Source of the DNA: Lunularia cruciata
Lineage: Eukaryota; Streptophyta; Marchantiopsida; Lunulariales; Lunulariaceae
Direction: 5' to 3'
DNA length: 64,000 nucleotides
NCBI GenBank assembly: GCA_948567375.1
Contig: OX419761.1
Coordinates: forward strand, 12,836,501-12,900,500
The position numbers and the translations under genes are program-made. The first letter of the stretch is position 1, and every line of letters starts with the position of its first letter. Below are positions 37,587 to 51,220 of the stretch, piece after piece. Below the pieces are notes generated by a model. It was not told where the DNA came from, did no database searches, and worked only from the letters and a program-made list of their open reading frames with translations.

Positions 37587-37604
37587 CACTCACACGTGTG
37601 AGTG
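37587..37604. promoter_or_regulatory. 18-bp perfect palindrome centred on a G-box
   Basis: The string CACTCACACGTGTGAGTG equals its own reverse complement and has CACGTG at the centre, the core site for plant bZIP and bHLH factors. It lies about 5.5 kb upstream of the DELLA gene with no nearer gene, so a regulatory role is only a possibility. Confidence 0.3.
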
Positions 37605-38044
37605 AAACTGCAGTTAGCTAGACACTGGTTTGATCCTTGTAAAACTTCCGGGATAATGGGGATGATCCAGGCAAAGTTAGAGCTCTTCTATTCTTAAAAG
37701 TTCAGACCACAGCTATAGCTTTTAGATTAGCAGAGCGGTGGTAGGCTTCGCGGCGACTCGTTTTTAACTGACCAGTTAAGCTACACTCCAAGCGTAGTCA
37801 TCCAGAGATGTGCAACAATCCCCCCAGGATAAAGCCAGCATCCTAATTTAGCCCGGGAAGCGCTTTTTAACGGGGAGTGATTAAGAAAATTACTGCTTAA
37901 GGTTTGCGTTGAAAGATTGTCACCAACAGGGGGAACCGAGACTGCTTTACGGACAGCTTGCTTGACCTCTCTGTCTGTAATACAGTTTAAATACACGGTA
38001 ATTAGAGTATTAAGGGTGAATAGAGAACGTCATAATCCTCTCCT

Positions 38045-38160
38045 GTGTTGCTTTGGGGCTTAGCCCCATTTTACCTTTTTCATCTCTCCCTTGTACAACT
38101 TGATGGAATATTCCTATCCTTCATTTTTTCTACGTGGTCGCCCTTGTCTCCTGTGTTGCT
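38045..38160 (+). mobile_element. Possible 5'-truncated retroelement tail fragment
   Basis: The stretch TTGGGGCTTA followed by CCATTTTACCT, CTCCCTTGTA and TTTTTCTACG resembles in order the 3' end of the retroelement relic at 44896-44960 (TTGGGGCTTA, CCATTTTACCT, CACCCTTGTA, TTTTCTACCC). The likeness is interrupted, so this may be an old 5'-truncated copy. Confidence 0.35.
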
Positions 38161-38768
38161 AATTTTGCTTCTCCTAATCTGGGCCAGCCGGACCACGTAC
38201 AGAAGTCGGACTCAGGGGGACAGGATAGCTGAACCCCCAAAATGAATGTAAACTTACTCCGAGCACGATCCTTCCCAGATTGAGCGCTGGTAAGAAATTG
38301 GAGACAGTTTTAGGTGGATCTGAGTGCCTCTAACTATGTGCAGGACCATGTCATGCATGGTTGGTTTGCATATTACTTACTACAGAAAATTTTCTCCCTC
38401 GTTATAAGAGCCTCCCTTGAAGTGAATCTCCCTTCCCATGGAACGAACGAATGTTGCGCTAATATTCTTTTCGTACGCAATTTCCAGGAACAGGATTCTT
38501 ACCGTAACTTATACTCTCCATGACCACCGTACGAGAGCAATCCGTTCTCCCTAGATCTGGAAGAATCTTGTGTTCTTGGCAAATATTACGAGTCAAACAC
38601 CTGGTAGAGAGAGAAAAAAGAATGTCTAGTTCTGCGAGTGTCCTTACTTTTCGTAATAGTTCTCTCTTGAAAGAATTGAAAGAATTCTAGTCAAAGTAGT
38701 ACGGAGCAGCTTATTGCAATATCTCGCATGAAGCATAGTGAGAGAGTATAAACCTCATTTCATGCGAA

Positions 38769-39106
38769 CTTACCTCGGGTCGTACACTTCTGCTTGAATT
38801 GCTGCAGGGTTTAAATGAGGAACAAACCTCCCCCCCTACATAAGAATATCTCACCACAAAGTCAATATTCAGTATCCTCTGCACGAGTTAAGCATATGGG
38901 CATATCCTTCTGCAGGAAGTCTCCTCACTTAACGAGAACCTACCAGCTGCCTTACTGCGGGTCGTACACTCCTGCTTGAATTCCCACAGGTCTAAATGGA
39001 GAACAAACCTCCCCCTACATAAAATTATTTCCCCACAAAGTCAATATACACTATCCTCTGCACAAGTTAATCATATGGGCATGTCCTGGTGCGGAAAGTC
39101 TCCTAG
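38769..39106 (+). repeat. Two tandem units of an approximately 160-180-bp repeat
   Basis: Units at 38769-38926 and 38951-39106 start 182 bases apart and share long blocks, including GGGTCGTACAC, GGAACAAACCTCC/GAACAAACCTCC, CACAAAGTCAATAT and AGTTAA.CATATGGGCAT. Identity is high but interrupted by small gaps. No coding potential is apparent. Confidence 0.85.
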
Positions 39107-41749
39107 GTGAGGAACGAGAGGTAGTGCTCCACATAATGAGCATGTTGAGTACATTTTCTGGATATCTAAATATTCCGTTAATTAAATAACAGAGCATACG
39201 CTAGGCACACGTACGCCATTCCTGGGGAACACACTGCTATGGAGCAAAAATAGTCTCTAGATTGTTTCACGTCTTAAAGAAGAAAATTTTGGTAAGAACC
39301 TGCTAGAAGGACGAAGCGTGGTGCTCTTCAGAGGACTCGGTTCAATCTGCAGAACAGGTGAGTTGGAGTAGAGGAGTGGACCGTGGGTCCGAGCAGCACA
39401 AGCGGCGACTGCTCCCGACGTTACATGAACAGATTCCATGAGGTTATAATGGATTCCACTAGGGAAAGGAATCTGAAAGCCGTAGACAGGTATAACTGAA
39501 AGTCAACGCTATATTTAGATGGTTGAATACTTTTTCTTCCAGAGGACCATAATTTAGAAGGCTCTGCCCCCCTGCCCAGAATAGTGCCCGACTGTTTGTG
39601 CGTTGCCCCGGCGACGGCGACCAGTCTGACCAACTTACGGTGGAGGTGGAACGGTCGGACCGGACGCCCCATCCGGCAATGGCTTTACCATAGGTCCAGG
39701 GACCCCATGACCGCAGGAGAGCGGACTCGTCGATTGACGGGCTCTCTCTTCCCGTCCACTGTCAGCTTGGTCCACGACCGTCGCTGACAGCCTGACAATT
39801 CCCCTCTTCACCGACGGACGTAAACCACCGCACGGAGAACCATTTTCACCTTCTGTCTCTCACCTTGGAAACGCGACCACACAGTTCGTTCACTTCCCCC
39901 TAGGCGGTTTTTTGTACTGCCCGTTCCTAGATTTACCTTCTACCTGTATGTAGCTTCCCCCCTGCCCACCCTTTTAGGTTTTCACCACAGGCGTGGGTTC
40001 CTTTGATCCTCCGACCCCAACTCTCTCTCACAGTCAACATCCATCCATCGTCTACTTCAGTTACTGCGTTGTTTACATCTATCATAAGCGTTGCAATACA
40101 ATAACCATTTCCATTTGTCCTTTCTTTTGCTTTTGGAGACCACAAGCTCTTACAATGAGAAGATTCTCCCACTTTCCTTCTTAAATATCTTCTTCTTCTA
40201 CCTAAGTACTCTAGGTTCGGGCGGCAAGTCTTGTAAATTCTGATACTTCTCTTGTTTTGCTTAGGCTTCTGTGCAGAAATCCACCGTAACTTGAGTTCGT
40301 CCCATTTTAGATAATCCATGTGGAAAGTAGAAGCATGTCACTCTACCAATTTTGATGCTAAATTCCGAAAGGATAGAGACTGGAAACATAGCATTGGGAC
40401 GAGCGAAGGGAGATGATAGGACGTGGTGTGCAATCATGATGCAAGAATCATGTGTACGACCTAATAGAGTGGTGTACCATGTAGCAAAAAAGGACGTAAA
40501 GTACAACTACCGTAATACCAAATACTTCAATAGTATATATACCCCACCTCCGTGCACATCGGGCCCACTATATAGTATTCCCCACCACCATTCTTCAAAA
40601 TACTATTGTCTAATGGGTGGGGGCTCTCACTTGAGTATAAAAAGCAATCTTAATCTCGACTAGAATGGGACCTGGGCTTCCGCCCAGGGATGAGATGCGA
40701 TGAAATGAGATGTCGAAATCTTTCTCTTACTCCGATGTACCCTTTAGCTTAAACACGAAGAATTAGAAAAAGCTGCAAAAGGAGTCCTAACCAAAGGAGG
40801 AGAAGTTCATATGGGGCTTTGAACCCTCCTAAATATTCGATGCAGAAAGTGGAATGGAGTTGTGACAGAAAGAAAGAAAGCCAATGTTATTTTCGTATTG
40901 CCTTTTAGGTAACCTGATGAAGGCCACTCACGCAATAGTATGAGGCCGTTTTTCAACAGGTGGGTCATACATTGACGCATTCCCCTAGATGTTTTCGAAG
41001 CCCTATGAAAAGCTTTCTTATTTGAATGTGGAAAAAATTGGCAGCAAGATGGACATTATTGGTCATTTCCCTGCTTTCTTGCAATGCAAACACTTATTTT
41101 GACTGGCCTTGGCCTAGTGCCCACTAGTGACTCTCGATGGATATCTTATGTCTTATATCATTTACTTTCAAGATAGAGTACTCGATTTTAATAGAATCAC
41201 ATGCCGTCATATCATTACGGTGCCAACATAGGCATTAAGTTGTTAAATAATATACCATGGATATTATCTCTTGAAACAATAAATAATATGGTCGATAATG
41301 GGAATCGGTCTTTGCTATTTAGGAGAGAAGGAGAGATGAGAGGAAAAGTAGTTTAGATTTTCAGAGGGTTCATTAGCATATAGTACACAAGTGCATAGTA
41401 AATTTGGTTTGTTTTTCAATTTTGGTTCCGTTGGTACCCTACATTGAAGCTATGGTGAAGTTAATAGAAAGTTGTGAATACTTTTGGTTTTTTAGGGTTT
41501 AGAAGGATTATTTCACGTTGAGAGTGATGGGTTGTGAATTTTCAATTCTAATCTCTTGGTTTTCATGCTCTAGTTCCATGAGAACTTAGTTTGAAAAATA
41601 TTAAATGGGAATTGAAAATTATGAGTGTTTATAATTTGAAGGTTTGGAGAGATAGCATTTATTCATGTGAGTTGAGACGTGAGAGATTGTGGTTTTGTAG
41701 GTAAAGGAAGATACAGACAGGAGCATAGTGTGTTATTATCATTATTTTT

Positions 41750-44700
41750 GTGCTAGACATGGCTACATTTCCCTATGTGGGGCTGCCTATAGCGGCTTAA
41801 AGATACACCATGCCCAGTGTGTCACATGCGCTTTACCTTGCAAGGGGTAAAGACCCATGTGGAAAAGATACACAAGGACTATGATTGTCCCACTTGGGGT
41901 ACTCATGTTGGGTGAGCAACCACATCGACTATGGTGACACTCGAGATTATGCACCCTTCCTCTATTTCTTTGTTGTCCATTTTAAGGATACCAATTGAGT
42001 CTTGGGAGTGGTTAGCATCTCAAGAGGGTTGTATTTTAGGTTATTTGAGATTAGTTTCCATGTCCGCATCTATTCCATAGCTCACCCTGTACACTCCATG
42101 ATGACTCTAAATAGGCTTTTTGCCTACCACTTGATTTTTTGGCACATTGTCCCTTGGATGAGTTAGCATGGTTCTTATTCCTCTTACTCCCTCAATGGTG
42201 TCTTTGTTATGCTAGAAGGGACGTGTGGGGCATAGAGAGATGGTTGCTAGATTTTTTCAATTCCAAGCAAGGGATCAGGCTGCCCTACCAGAGGAGTCTA
42301 TTAGGACTACACATTTAAAAGGATAGATTTTGTCACAAGATACCATAGAGTCCACTCAATTATGATTGTATAGGATATTGGGTTAGGCAGGAGAGTTTAA
42401 TAGAGCCACAAGAGCACTATACCCTTTGTCTATGGCTAGTCCCACTAGTGATACTATCTCTTCCCTATGCTTACTACATCCTATGGTAGGAGAAGGAGTA
42501 CCATCAGAGGTCTTAGATTATCAGCTTGAGTAGCTTTTATGTCTTGATATGTTACTTTTTGCACAAGTGTTGTGCATTGCACCTTGCCTCTCCATGAGAG
42601 GCTTGTCAAGGATGGTATATGAGCATTTTAGAGATTACTTTCAAGTAGATGATACTTCTGGTGGTTCTACCAAGCTGTTTCAAGTAGCTATAGTAGTAGG
42701 TATGGAGAAGAGATATTTCAGTTAGTCAAATGTTAGGTGCTAGTCAACTTCTTGCAATGGAGAAGAACATTAGGAGTGTTAGATCAATTTCTATTGGAGA
42801 GATCCTTTTGTGCTTGGTAGCTGCACCATTGTCCTTCAGAATTGTTCTCCACTCTTGACAACACCTTAGTCCACATTAATTTGGAATAGCTACACCAAGA
42901 GGTTGTGAGGCTTTATCTCTAGGCATTAGGGAAATCCTATATCCATCCGGAGTGGGTCGTCTTATAGGTAGATGTTGAGAACACTTTTAATAGTATCTCA
43001 TATGCATCCATCTTTAGAGAGCTTAGGAGGCCAGAGGCATCCTTAGCAAGTTTTATTTCTATTGTGCGGTCTTTCTAAAATCTCTAGCTTCCTTTTACTA
43101 CCAACACCATTGTTCATAGGAGGGAGTCACCATCTTAGAGTCAGTTGTTGGTACACGACAAGGAGATCCTTTAAGGTGGATTTTATTTACCATGGCTCAC
43201 TCCAGAGCTCTCTTATCTACTACTTTGGCCATGCCAAGTTGTTTATTTCCCTCCTTGGTAGACCATACACACATCATGAGCCCCATAGATCATATTAAGC
43301 AAGCCTTTGACCACTTGACTACCCAACAACATCTTGTAGGTTTGAGAGTCAAGGTGTCAAAGTGCAGAGCATGTTCCTCTTTAGGCATCTCTCCCCACCT
43401 TGAGCTTCTAGAGGAGTGTATCACATCTATAGATGGACTACATATTCTTGGAGTGCCAATAGGATCCGAGGATTTTATCACATGCTTGTTAGATGTAGCC
43501 CTTGCATAAGTTATTCTCCATGTGGATGACCTTCTTCTACTAGGAGATCTATAGGTGGCATTTGATATACTCTCCTCTAGTATTTCCCGTCAACCAACTT
43601 ACTTTCTTTGCATGGTTCCTCCTTCCTTGACCTTCCGATCATTTTGAGAGCTTTTGATATGAGGAGTATAGGAGTCTTTGGTGATGTCATTGGACTAGGG
43701 ATATTTGGGTGTGTGATAGGGGATTTGGCACACAGATAGACATCTCTATTGATCTCATGTGGAGGAATATGCCTATTTTTTATGGAGGAGATGACACCTA
43801 TAGTATTTTTGGGTAGTTGGGCTCTCTCGGCACCCTTGCTTTCTTCCCATTTTGTTGTTGCTAATAGGCCAATTTTAGAGACATATGTGACTAAGGTGGA
43901 GGATCCTTTTCTCTCCAAAAGTTATTGAGGCTAACAAGGGATGGTCTATCTCCATAGGCACGAATGGACCTTCCATCCTTTGCTTCACTACCATCAAATT
44001 GGACCTAAGGTTTGTATTCTTCATTGATGGAACAACAATGTCATTATGCGTTACATTCTCTCTTAATTGACTTGTCCATTCCTCAAGGTACTAGACCACG
44101 TCTCTTCTATATCTCCAACAAGGGTGCAAGCTCTTGGATCCTAGCTCAACCATGCATTAGGGCATTCCGACTTGCAATAGCTACTTTCTCTACAACAACA
44201 AGGTTCCGCTTAGTTTGGTCTACCCATCTACATCTTTGTTATTCAATTGTGAGTGTGGTTCTAAACTATATGCAGCAATGTTCCATATGACATGGTGTTC
44301 TTTTGAAGGACAGAAGATTACTACCCATGATGTCATTAGAGATATAGCGTTTGCAATGGCACGAGAAATTGGATACCTTATTTTGAGGAAACATTTGTAT
44401 GCTTTGCAAACAACACATGTCAAGGTAGACTTATACTTGGTCCAAGTGATTAGGTGACAATAGAAAATGTTGTGGGTACAGACCCTATGCATGATATCGT
44501 TTTGGAGCGAGTGATTACTCATCCACTTGGATGGGCGGCAAGTAGAGCAGCAGCACACAAGGTCTTCAAGTATAAGGGTATGCAACGAGGTCACCTCTTT
44601 GTTCCTCTAGCCTTGGAATTATATGGTGTGATGGACACAACATTTGAAAAAATTTGTCAAGGAGTGTGTGAGAGCTTAGCATGTTAGACATTAGGGGGTA

Positions 44701-44990
44701 CTACTCTAACTCTCATACTTCATAGCATAATTCCAGACAGTGTGTGTACAAAGAGCATTGGCTAGTGCAATCCATAGGAGAGCAATAACACTAGGTGGTG
44801 CTTCTTTGGATGTTCCCATAGTTTGTAGACCTTACGACTTGCATAGCTTTGGTATCTTAGGTACGGTAGGGCAGATTTCTCAAATTGATACTATTGGGGC
44901 TTATTTCCATTTTACCTCTTTTGTCTCACCCTTGTATTATTTTCTACCCGGTCATCTTTTCTCTCTTTGATAATAGAAAACTATTATGTA
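41750..44990 (+). mobile_element. Decayed non-LTR retroelement with RT and RLE-like C-terminal domain
   Basis: The product can be followed only across many stops and frame breaks. At 41811-41890 a C2H2-like finger appears (TPCPVCHMRFTLQGVKTHV...KIH). Around 43140-43500 the reverse transcriptase core shows TRQGDP...LFTMAHSRAL, FPSLVDHTHIM (where the catalytic acid pair would lie), KVSKCRA and LHILGVPIGS. At 44470-44690 the C-terminal part reads DPMHDIVLERVITHPLGWAASRA and HLFVPLALELYG. A conserved tail frame (QRALASAIHRRA) runs to about 44970. The order zinc finger, RT, C-terminal nuclease-like domain suits R2/HERO/Utopia-type non-LTR elements that use a restriction-like endonuclease; that assignment is inferred. 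The element cannot be functional. No target-site duplication was identified. Confidence 0.72.
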
Positions 44991-46365
44991 AATAAGATGT
45001 ACTATGCTCAATCTATATTTGGCACCAAAAATGGAAAAGAAAACAATAAATAGTTGAACATAATGCATTAGAACATACTTTACCTTGATATAAAGGTTCG
45101 AGGACCTTCTTATTTGATTTTATTGTTATCATCCTTGCCTCAAATATGTATGTTTTATCATAAGATGGTAAAGACAACCTCATAATGTCAATTTTTCATA
45201 CAATATAATTCATGCAGGCACTAATATCAATAGAATTTAAATAATATTATAATATTTACCTTATAGTATATAAATATTTTTATTATTTAATAAATTATCG
45301 TTATCTTTATAATTAAGATATAGTGTTGTAGAATAGTGTTATACCCATGAAAATCATACCGCCAACCTAGGCTACATTTTGCAAAGTTCTTGTTTCATGA
45401 TAAACTTTTCTGAATATTCTATATCAAAAGATATGAAGAGTTCAAATTAATATGGATATGGTTTAAAACCTTCTTCAAGGGAGTAGAGAAGTTTATCATC
45501 TTTACATAAGAAATCGATAAAGAAAACTCATTTTTGCTGGAGTGATTCAATATCAAATGCTCTGGCTAGCATAATCTATTGTTTAATCACATCTTAATTA
45601 AACCACAATAAAATAAAATAAACATAATAGAACATAACATATTTTTAAGTTTTCATTTATCGTATGATGTGATTATAATTAATAACATTTAACTGCTAGG
45701 TACAATTCTCAATTACGTGGTTATAATCTTCATAATCTAACAAACTATTGAATCATAACATGGTTTAATATGTATTGATTTCAGTAACTAATCTTAAAAA
45801 AACATTTCATCTCTTCAAGATTTTACATGAAGAGGAAAATTGTGAAAACATCTCAAATTGGAAAAACATTGAAATAAAACTATTATCAATGAATTTTTAT
45901 AAGCACATGTGGAAAAATTTATGTAACAAAGAAAACAAAATAAAGCATTGGCTCATATAATAACACATAGAACTTAATTGCAACCCGTAGAAATTTATAA
46001 ATATTTCATCCAATAATTGCATTAAAAAGGGATTTATACTGGAACACTTGTAATAAATTATTCAAATTATTTCTTCTTTATATAAATTTTAATTTAATAT
46101 TTCAGTCCATGATAGTGTTTAATTTTGCACCTTGATATTGAATATTTTATTTATAATTTTTATAAAATAACATATGATATAATTTTTTTTAGCATATATT
46201 ATATTTATTTGAAATAACATGATATAATTTTTTGATAGATTTATTATGAAAATTATTAAATAGATAAATGTAAAACATATCAAATAGGTTTATGTAAATA
46301 TAACCAACAGATTATATATTGATTATTTTCATATATTTATATAAATTTCAAAAAAAATTATAATC

Positions 46366-46405
<40 letters not shown>

Positions 46406-48300
46406 CGTAGGTAGAATTATATAGTTCATCTATTCATCTAACTAGGATGCTCTAGAGTTCATCTAAAATTATATGTTCATCTATTTATATAGTTCACCTA
46501 TACATAACAATTTTTAATAATTTATTTTCAAGTCAAAGTAATCAAAGTACCAATGTAAATAAAGGTATACTCTACATTATACAATGTCTTAGATGATAAA
46601 TGTACCTTATAAAGTTATTTGATCATTTGAATACTTAAATCTTGCACATATAAATTTACCAACATCAAATTGATTTAGTCAAAAGATAATAGGACTTGGT
46701 ATATAAATATTTTTACATCTAGTAAGAAATACTTAATATACAAAATATCAAAAAGTGAAGGTTTTTCAAAATTGACCAAAAAGAACTAGCAAGTTACATG
46801 GAACATAGCCAATGTTATCAATGTACAATTTGCAATAGTTCTTGCTTTATATTTTGTCTCATTATACAATTTGTAGTAGTTCTTGTTTGATGATATTTGT
46901 CTCATTATTGCTATTGTCACTAGCTTTCTTCTTAAAGACTTAAATCTACTATACCATTTAGACAAAGAAGATACCTCTTTATTATCTCCATAAGTTAGAA
47001 TAGTAAAAGCATTGATTACATTGAAACATTGATTACAAACTCCAAGAATCTTTGCAATTTGATGTCTATCCATCCACTTATATTCTTGGACACCCTACTA
47101 TCAAGGAGAATCTCTATTTGGACTTTATTGTCATTATGATGATCAACCATATCTATTCCATGCATGTAGGTCAGTAGCAAAAATCCAAATTTTAGATGAT
47201 GAAACTATCTTTACCAAACTATCTATTTCCGTGTAGGTAAGTTAGTAGCAAAAATTCAAAGTTGAGACAAATAATAGTAATCAAGAAATATCAATTCAAT
47301 CTCACATCTTATCTTACACCATAGGTACAAACTAGGAAGTCCACCTCATCTCCTCATGGAATAAAGGAAATTTCCACCCCACTTCCTTTCCATTACTCAA
47401 GCAATATTTCAACAAACACAAAAGGCAGAATGTTGTCTCTTCTACATCTATATCCAAAACTAGATATATCCAAACATGACAAAACTTCCTATCACTAAGC
47501 TCATCTCTTTAATACAGTTCACAATTGACATATCAATTACTGCCACATACACACACACATACACACTCAACCTCAATAAAGGAAGAAAGAAAGAACTGGT
47601 GGCTACTTCCCTTCAGCTCACAAGAATGAATCTCATCCAAAGACTTTCACACTTATGTCCCATATGGATTGAGGTCTACAAAGTCTTTATACACCGTGTT
47701 TGATAAAGTGGACCCTTAGGATCTTCTAGTCCTCTACAGATATCATTGGCGTCCTCGGTTTTGTTATCTACAAGATGGAATACTTTATAGCTTAAATCAA
47801 GTAGGACAAAATCAAGGTTTAACGATATCAAGTCTTAATCTAATATGCCTACACATGGAAGGCTAACCACATTCTAAGGAGGGATACACGGGAACACACG
47901 TCTTTCTTTCTTTTCTATAAAAGTAACCCACTAGTTTGTCTTTCTTGGTTGAAGAATAAGTAGAAAAAAGGATCAAGATGCTACAGGTCTATGAGAAAAA
48001 ATATATACATTTTACCGTGATTTGTGAACTTACCCGCACTATTATCCAGGAGGAAGTAGTCACAAATACGTTATCGAGTTTTATCCCATTCCCGGTTGTA
48101 AATTATGCCTAGTTTTACCCTATGCATGCAACCACCTGAAATATATATAGACCAGGGAAGAAGAGGCTACCTTTAGGAGGCATCTAAAATATTCAATCCA
48201 TTTATAGTAATATTCTACCACGAGTATGCATCCGGGATATTTTATATTTTATTAAAGTGTATTTTATTTATTAAATAATTTTTGTTGCACCTACCTTTCT
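44991..48300. other. Very AT-rich gene-free block
   Basis: Base composition shifts sharply to A and T compared with the genes on both sides, with long TA and A/T runs. No gene, RNA or known repeat family was recognised. The block begins at the end of the retroelement relic, so it may be older transposon debris or heterochromatin. It shows no organelle genes. Confidence 0.6.
46368..46402. repeat. TA dinucleotide microsatellite
   Basis: About 17 uninterrupted TA units sit inside the AT-rich block. Confidence 0.92.
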
Positions 48301-48533
48301 AGATTATACTGTTCATTGGAGTTTATAAAGGAGTGCAGGAATATTATGCAGTGGGAATGGAGAAAATGGGGAATGGGGAAATGGGAATTGATCCCGTTCC
48401 AATATCTATAAGATATCAAGAAGTGATAATTTCTCATCGTCTCCAAATATCCTTTCTGGATTCCAAATCGATTCATCAAACAATAAGGTTCAATTATTTC
48501 CAATCTAGAGAGGTCTGTCTAACTCTAAATCTA

Positions 48534-48558
48534 AGTCTGTGGTTTGAAACCACAGACT
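48534..48558. repeat. 25-bp near-perfect palindrome
   Basis: Two 12-base arms (48534-48545 and 48547-48558) are exact reverse complements around a single G. Such a short spacer is more likely a mutational quasi-palindrome than a hairpin RNA. Confidence 0.85.
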
Positions 48559-49275
48559 GAAACTAATAATGTTGCAGTTTCCATTTATGTCTTAAGTTTG
48601 CAAATTTCGTGAATATTTAGCATTGGTGCAGTCAATGGAGACAACAATTATGATATTATACATAGCAACGACGACATGAACCAGAGGAATCTTCTCGAAA
48701 CAGGTGATGATTTTCTTCGTTTGTTCCTTCCTCGTCTTCGCGACACTCGTCAATGTATACCGCACCTTAAAGTCAGTATTACGAAGCTTAATAGAGACCA
48801 TTAGGGGCTAATAAGGACATTATGCAAACAGCAAAAACAGCATCGGCAGCAGCAGGTTTTGGATAACGACAAACTAAGGCGAAGAAAACAAGAGTCGGGG
48901 CAGATGTTGCTTCCTGATTTCCACCTCACTAAACGTGGATTACGCTAATCAAGAGATTCTGGAGCAGTATCAGTGGATGGATAGAGTGGTGGATTAGCGG
49001 TGGGGACCACCTGCAGATCCCAGGCTAGTAGTCGTATCTGAAACGAGAGAAAGATTTGGAGCACCCAGAATTAGACGATTTGATGGGTGGAGCAGAGTCT
49101 TTGTTGGGGGTGGGTCTAAGGGAAAGAAGAACTAGTCTCTGTAGTATACTAGCACTAGGTGTTTTTATTCTCTTCTTCATGGGGTGCAGATTTATTGGGT
49201 GGGAAAGTGTGTTGGTGTTCTTCACGTCAAGGATATGAGTTGGGTTTTTTCTCCTGGTTTGTGATTAGAATAGTA

Positions 49276-49306
49276 GACAGATAGATGGATAGATAGATAG
49301 ATAGAT
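49276..49306. repeat. GATA tetranucleotide microsatellite
   Basis: A run of GATA/GATG units, with one interruption, lies in non-coding DNA. Confidence 0.85.
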
Positions 49307-51220
49307 CTTAGTAGAAGAGAAAAAACCTTTGAAGTTTTCTTCTTTTACTGTTTCAGACTTACACTCCACCCCTTTCAGTTTCGTGAAGCACTCTCAACCG
49401 TTTCATATAGAATACGTACGTAATGTATAATGCACACTATTTCGTACAGTATTATGGTGGATTCAATCTCTCTCTCCTAGTGAGCAATTCTTTCCATTCT
49501 CGGGGATCAAATCGAATGGGAAATTATATCTTACGAAATAGTTTCAAGAACCAGATCCGAAATTGAGTAAAAGTCATCAAGTTTATAGATCGAGTTATGG
49601 ATTGATATGATCGCATGTGGATTTTAAAATATGCTAGTAACCACCCTTGTGAGTGCATCGAGGATGTCCTTACAATTGGAATTTGAGTATAGTAAGTCTT
49701 CGATGACAGTGATTTGGTCTTGAAGATAAAATAAGGATGTTCTTTTCGTGTACTCGGTGCACCTCTTCTTTTATTAACGGACGAGCCGTAACTCTGGTAG
49801 CTTTCACATCGAAAGGATTTGGCTTACGCATGTTGTCATATGTTCTTCTTTCTGTTTAAATAGTATAATTCTTCCTTCTAAGTTTTCTTGATGTTATATG
49901 CTGTCAGAGTGGTTCTACCTGTCCAAGAATCTGCACAGATTTAGCCTCCAATCTTCCATTACCGACTTATTCATGGTCAAGTTTATGGGTAATTGGTACG
50001 ATTCCTGACATAACGCCGGATTTCATGTCTATGGCATTTCTTTGTAGAATAAATTCTGCTCTACAAGATTATAAACAGGGTAAATATTTCCCTTTAGGAT
50101 ACCTTGAGGAATACTGTAGTTGAATTGAAGTGTGGGTGGTAGGGTGAGTGGGGATGATTGATGCTCGAGAATAAATGCCCTTCCTCCTCATTCTGATTCA
50201 TACATTCAATAATCTCCTCTTCTTCCTCATCGAATTCGACTCAGGCGGCGTGGGAAGCATGCTTTCCTCCCTTGTGTACTCAACCTCTCAAAAAACAATC
50301 AATGTGACGAATGGCCCGAGAAGTTGTGGTTAATGAGTCGATACTGGAAGAGGAGATAACACTACCGCAAGTGGACAGACAAGCCTTCAGCATTTCATGG
50401 GGAAGAAGAGTCTGGATTGGTGTGAGCAAGCAAGTGGAAGAATGAGTAATGTAGGCCCAGTGAAGACGATTTCTTTCAGTGGGCTATGGTGTGGTATATT
50501 TTATTGGCGGATTCCATATCATACCATATGCGATACCCTGAGTGGTGCTTATCTAACCCGACCTTTAAGGTAGTGCAGCAGCCAAATTGATGGATTCACC
50601 ACCTTCTCACCTTGAGCACCTAAAATTTTGACACCTCCTCGGGAGTAACAGTAGTTTATAATAGTGGTACCAATGCTGCTCGGATATGAGGCTTCACGAG
50701 CTGTGCGAGTGAGCCCCCGTTTGGGGTCACCGAGTTTATGAAGCTCTGCTGCCGGGTTCTGATTGTCAACTGCAGTGAAATCAGCAAGTTTGAAAGTTTA
50801 GGTGATAGATGGTCACCAGGTGATGTGCCTGATTTTCCTAAAGAAACATGGAACTGGATCAACTTGAAAGCTGCTGCTGAATAGGTTTAACACATCACCA
50901 GCTTGAAGCTAGATGGGCACCGTAAGTTGTTTCTGGAGCTCCTTCAGAAGCCGTACACGGCATCAAATTGAGGATTGCAGCTAGATCGTTATGCAACCAA
51001 CATACGGATTCTAACAATGTCATTCTTGATGTAGATGCTCACACCTCTGGGTCAGAGAATGGATGGTGCTTCGGGAATACCTTTGCACTGTATGGCATCA
51101 GGAGCATCTGGTGATTTATTGTTCAAGCGTGAACGGTTTGCTCGTTGGATTTGAGTTAAAGTTTTGGTTGGCGGGTCAGGACTTTTCCGGAACCAAAGTC
51201 AGGTTCACGGGACTGCAAAC

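Larger units (their letters stand above)
32991..41749. other. Gene-poor stretch with scattered repeats
   Basis: No exon chain or known domain was found on either strand across about 8.8 kb. Many short open frames exist (for example 35006-35236, 36172-36402, 39933-40319) but none shows family motifs. Items listed separately are the G-box palindrome at 37587, a retroelement tail-like fragment near 38045 and a 182-bp-spaced tandem duplication at 38769-39106. Confidence 0.5.

Noticed and set aside
44991-48300. Organelle DNA insertion as the source of the AT-rich block
   Set aside because: No plastid or mitochondrial gene fragment, rRNA or tRNA could be seen.
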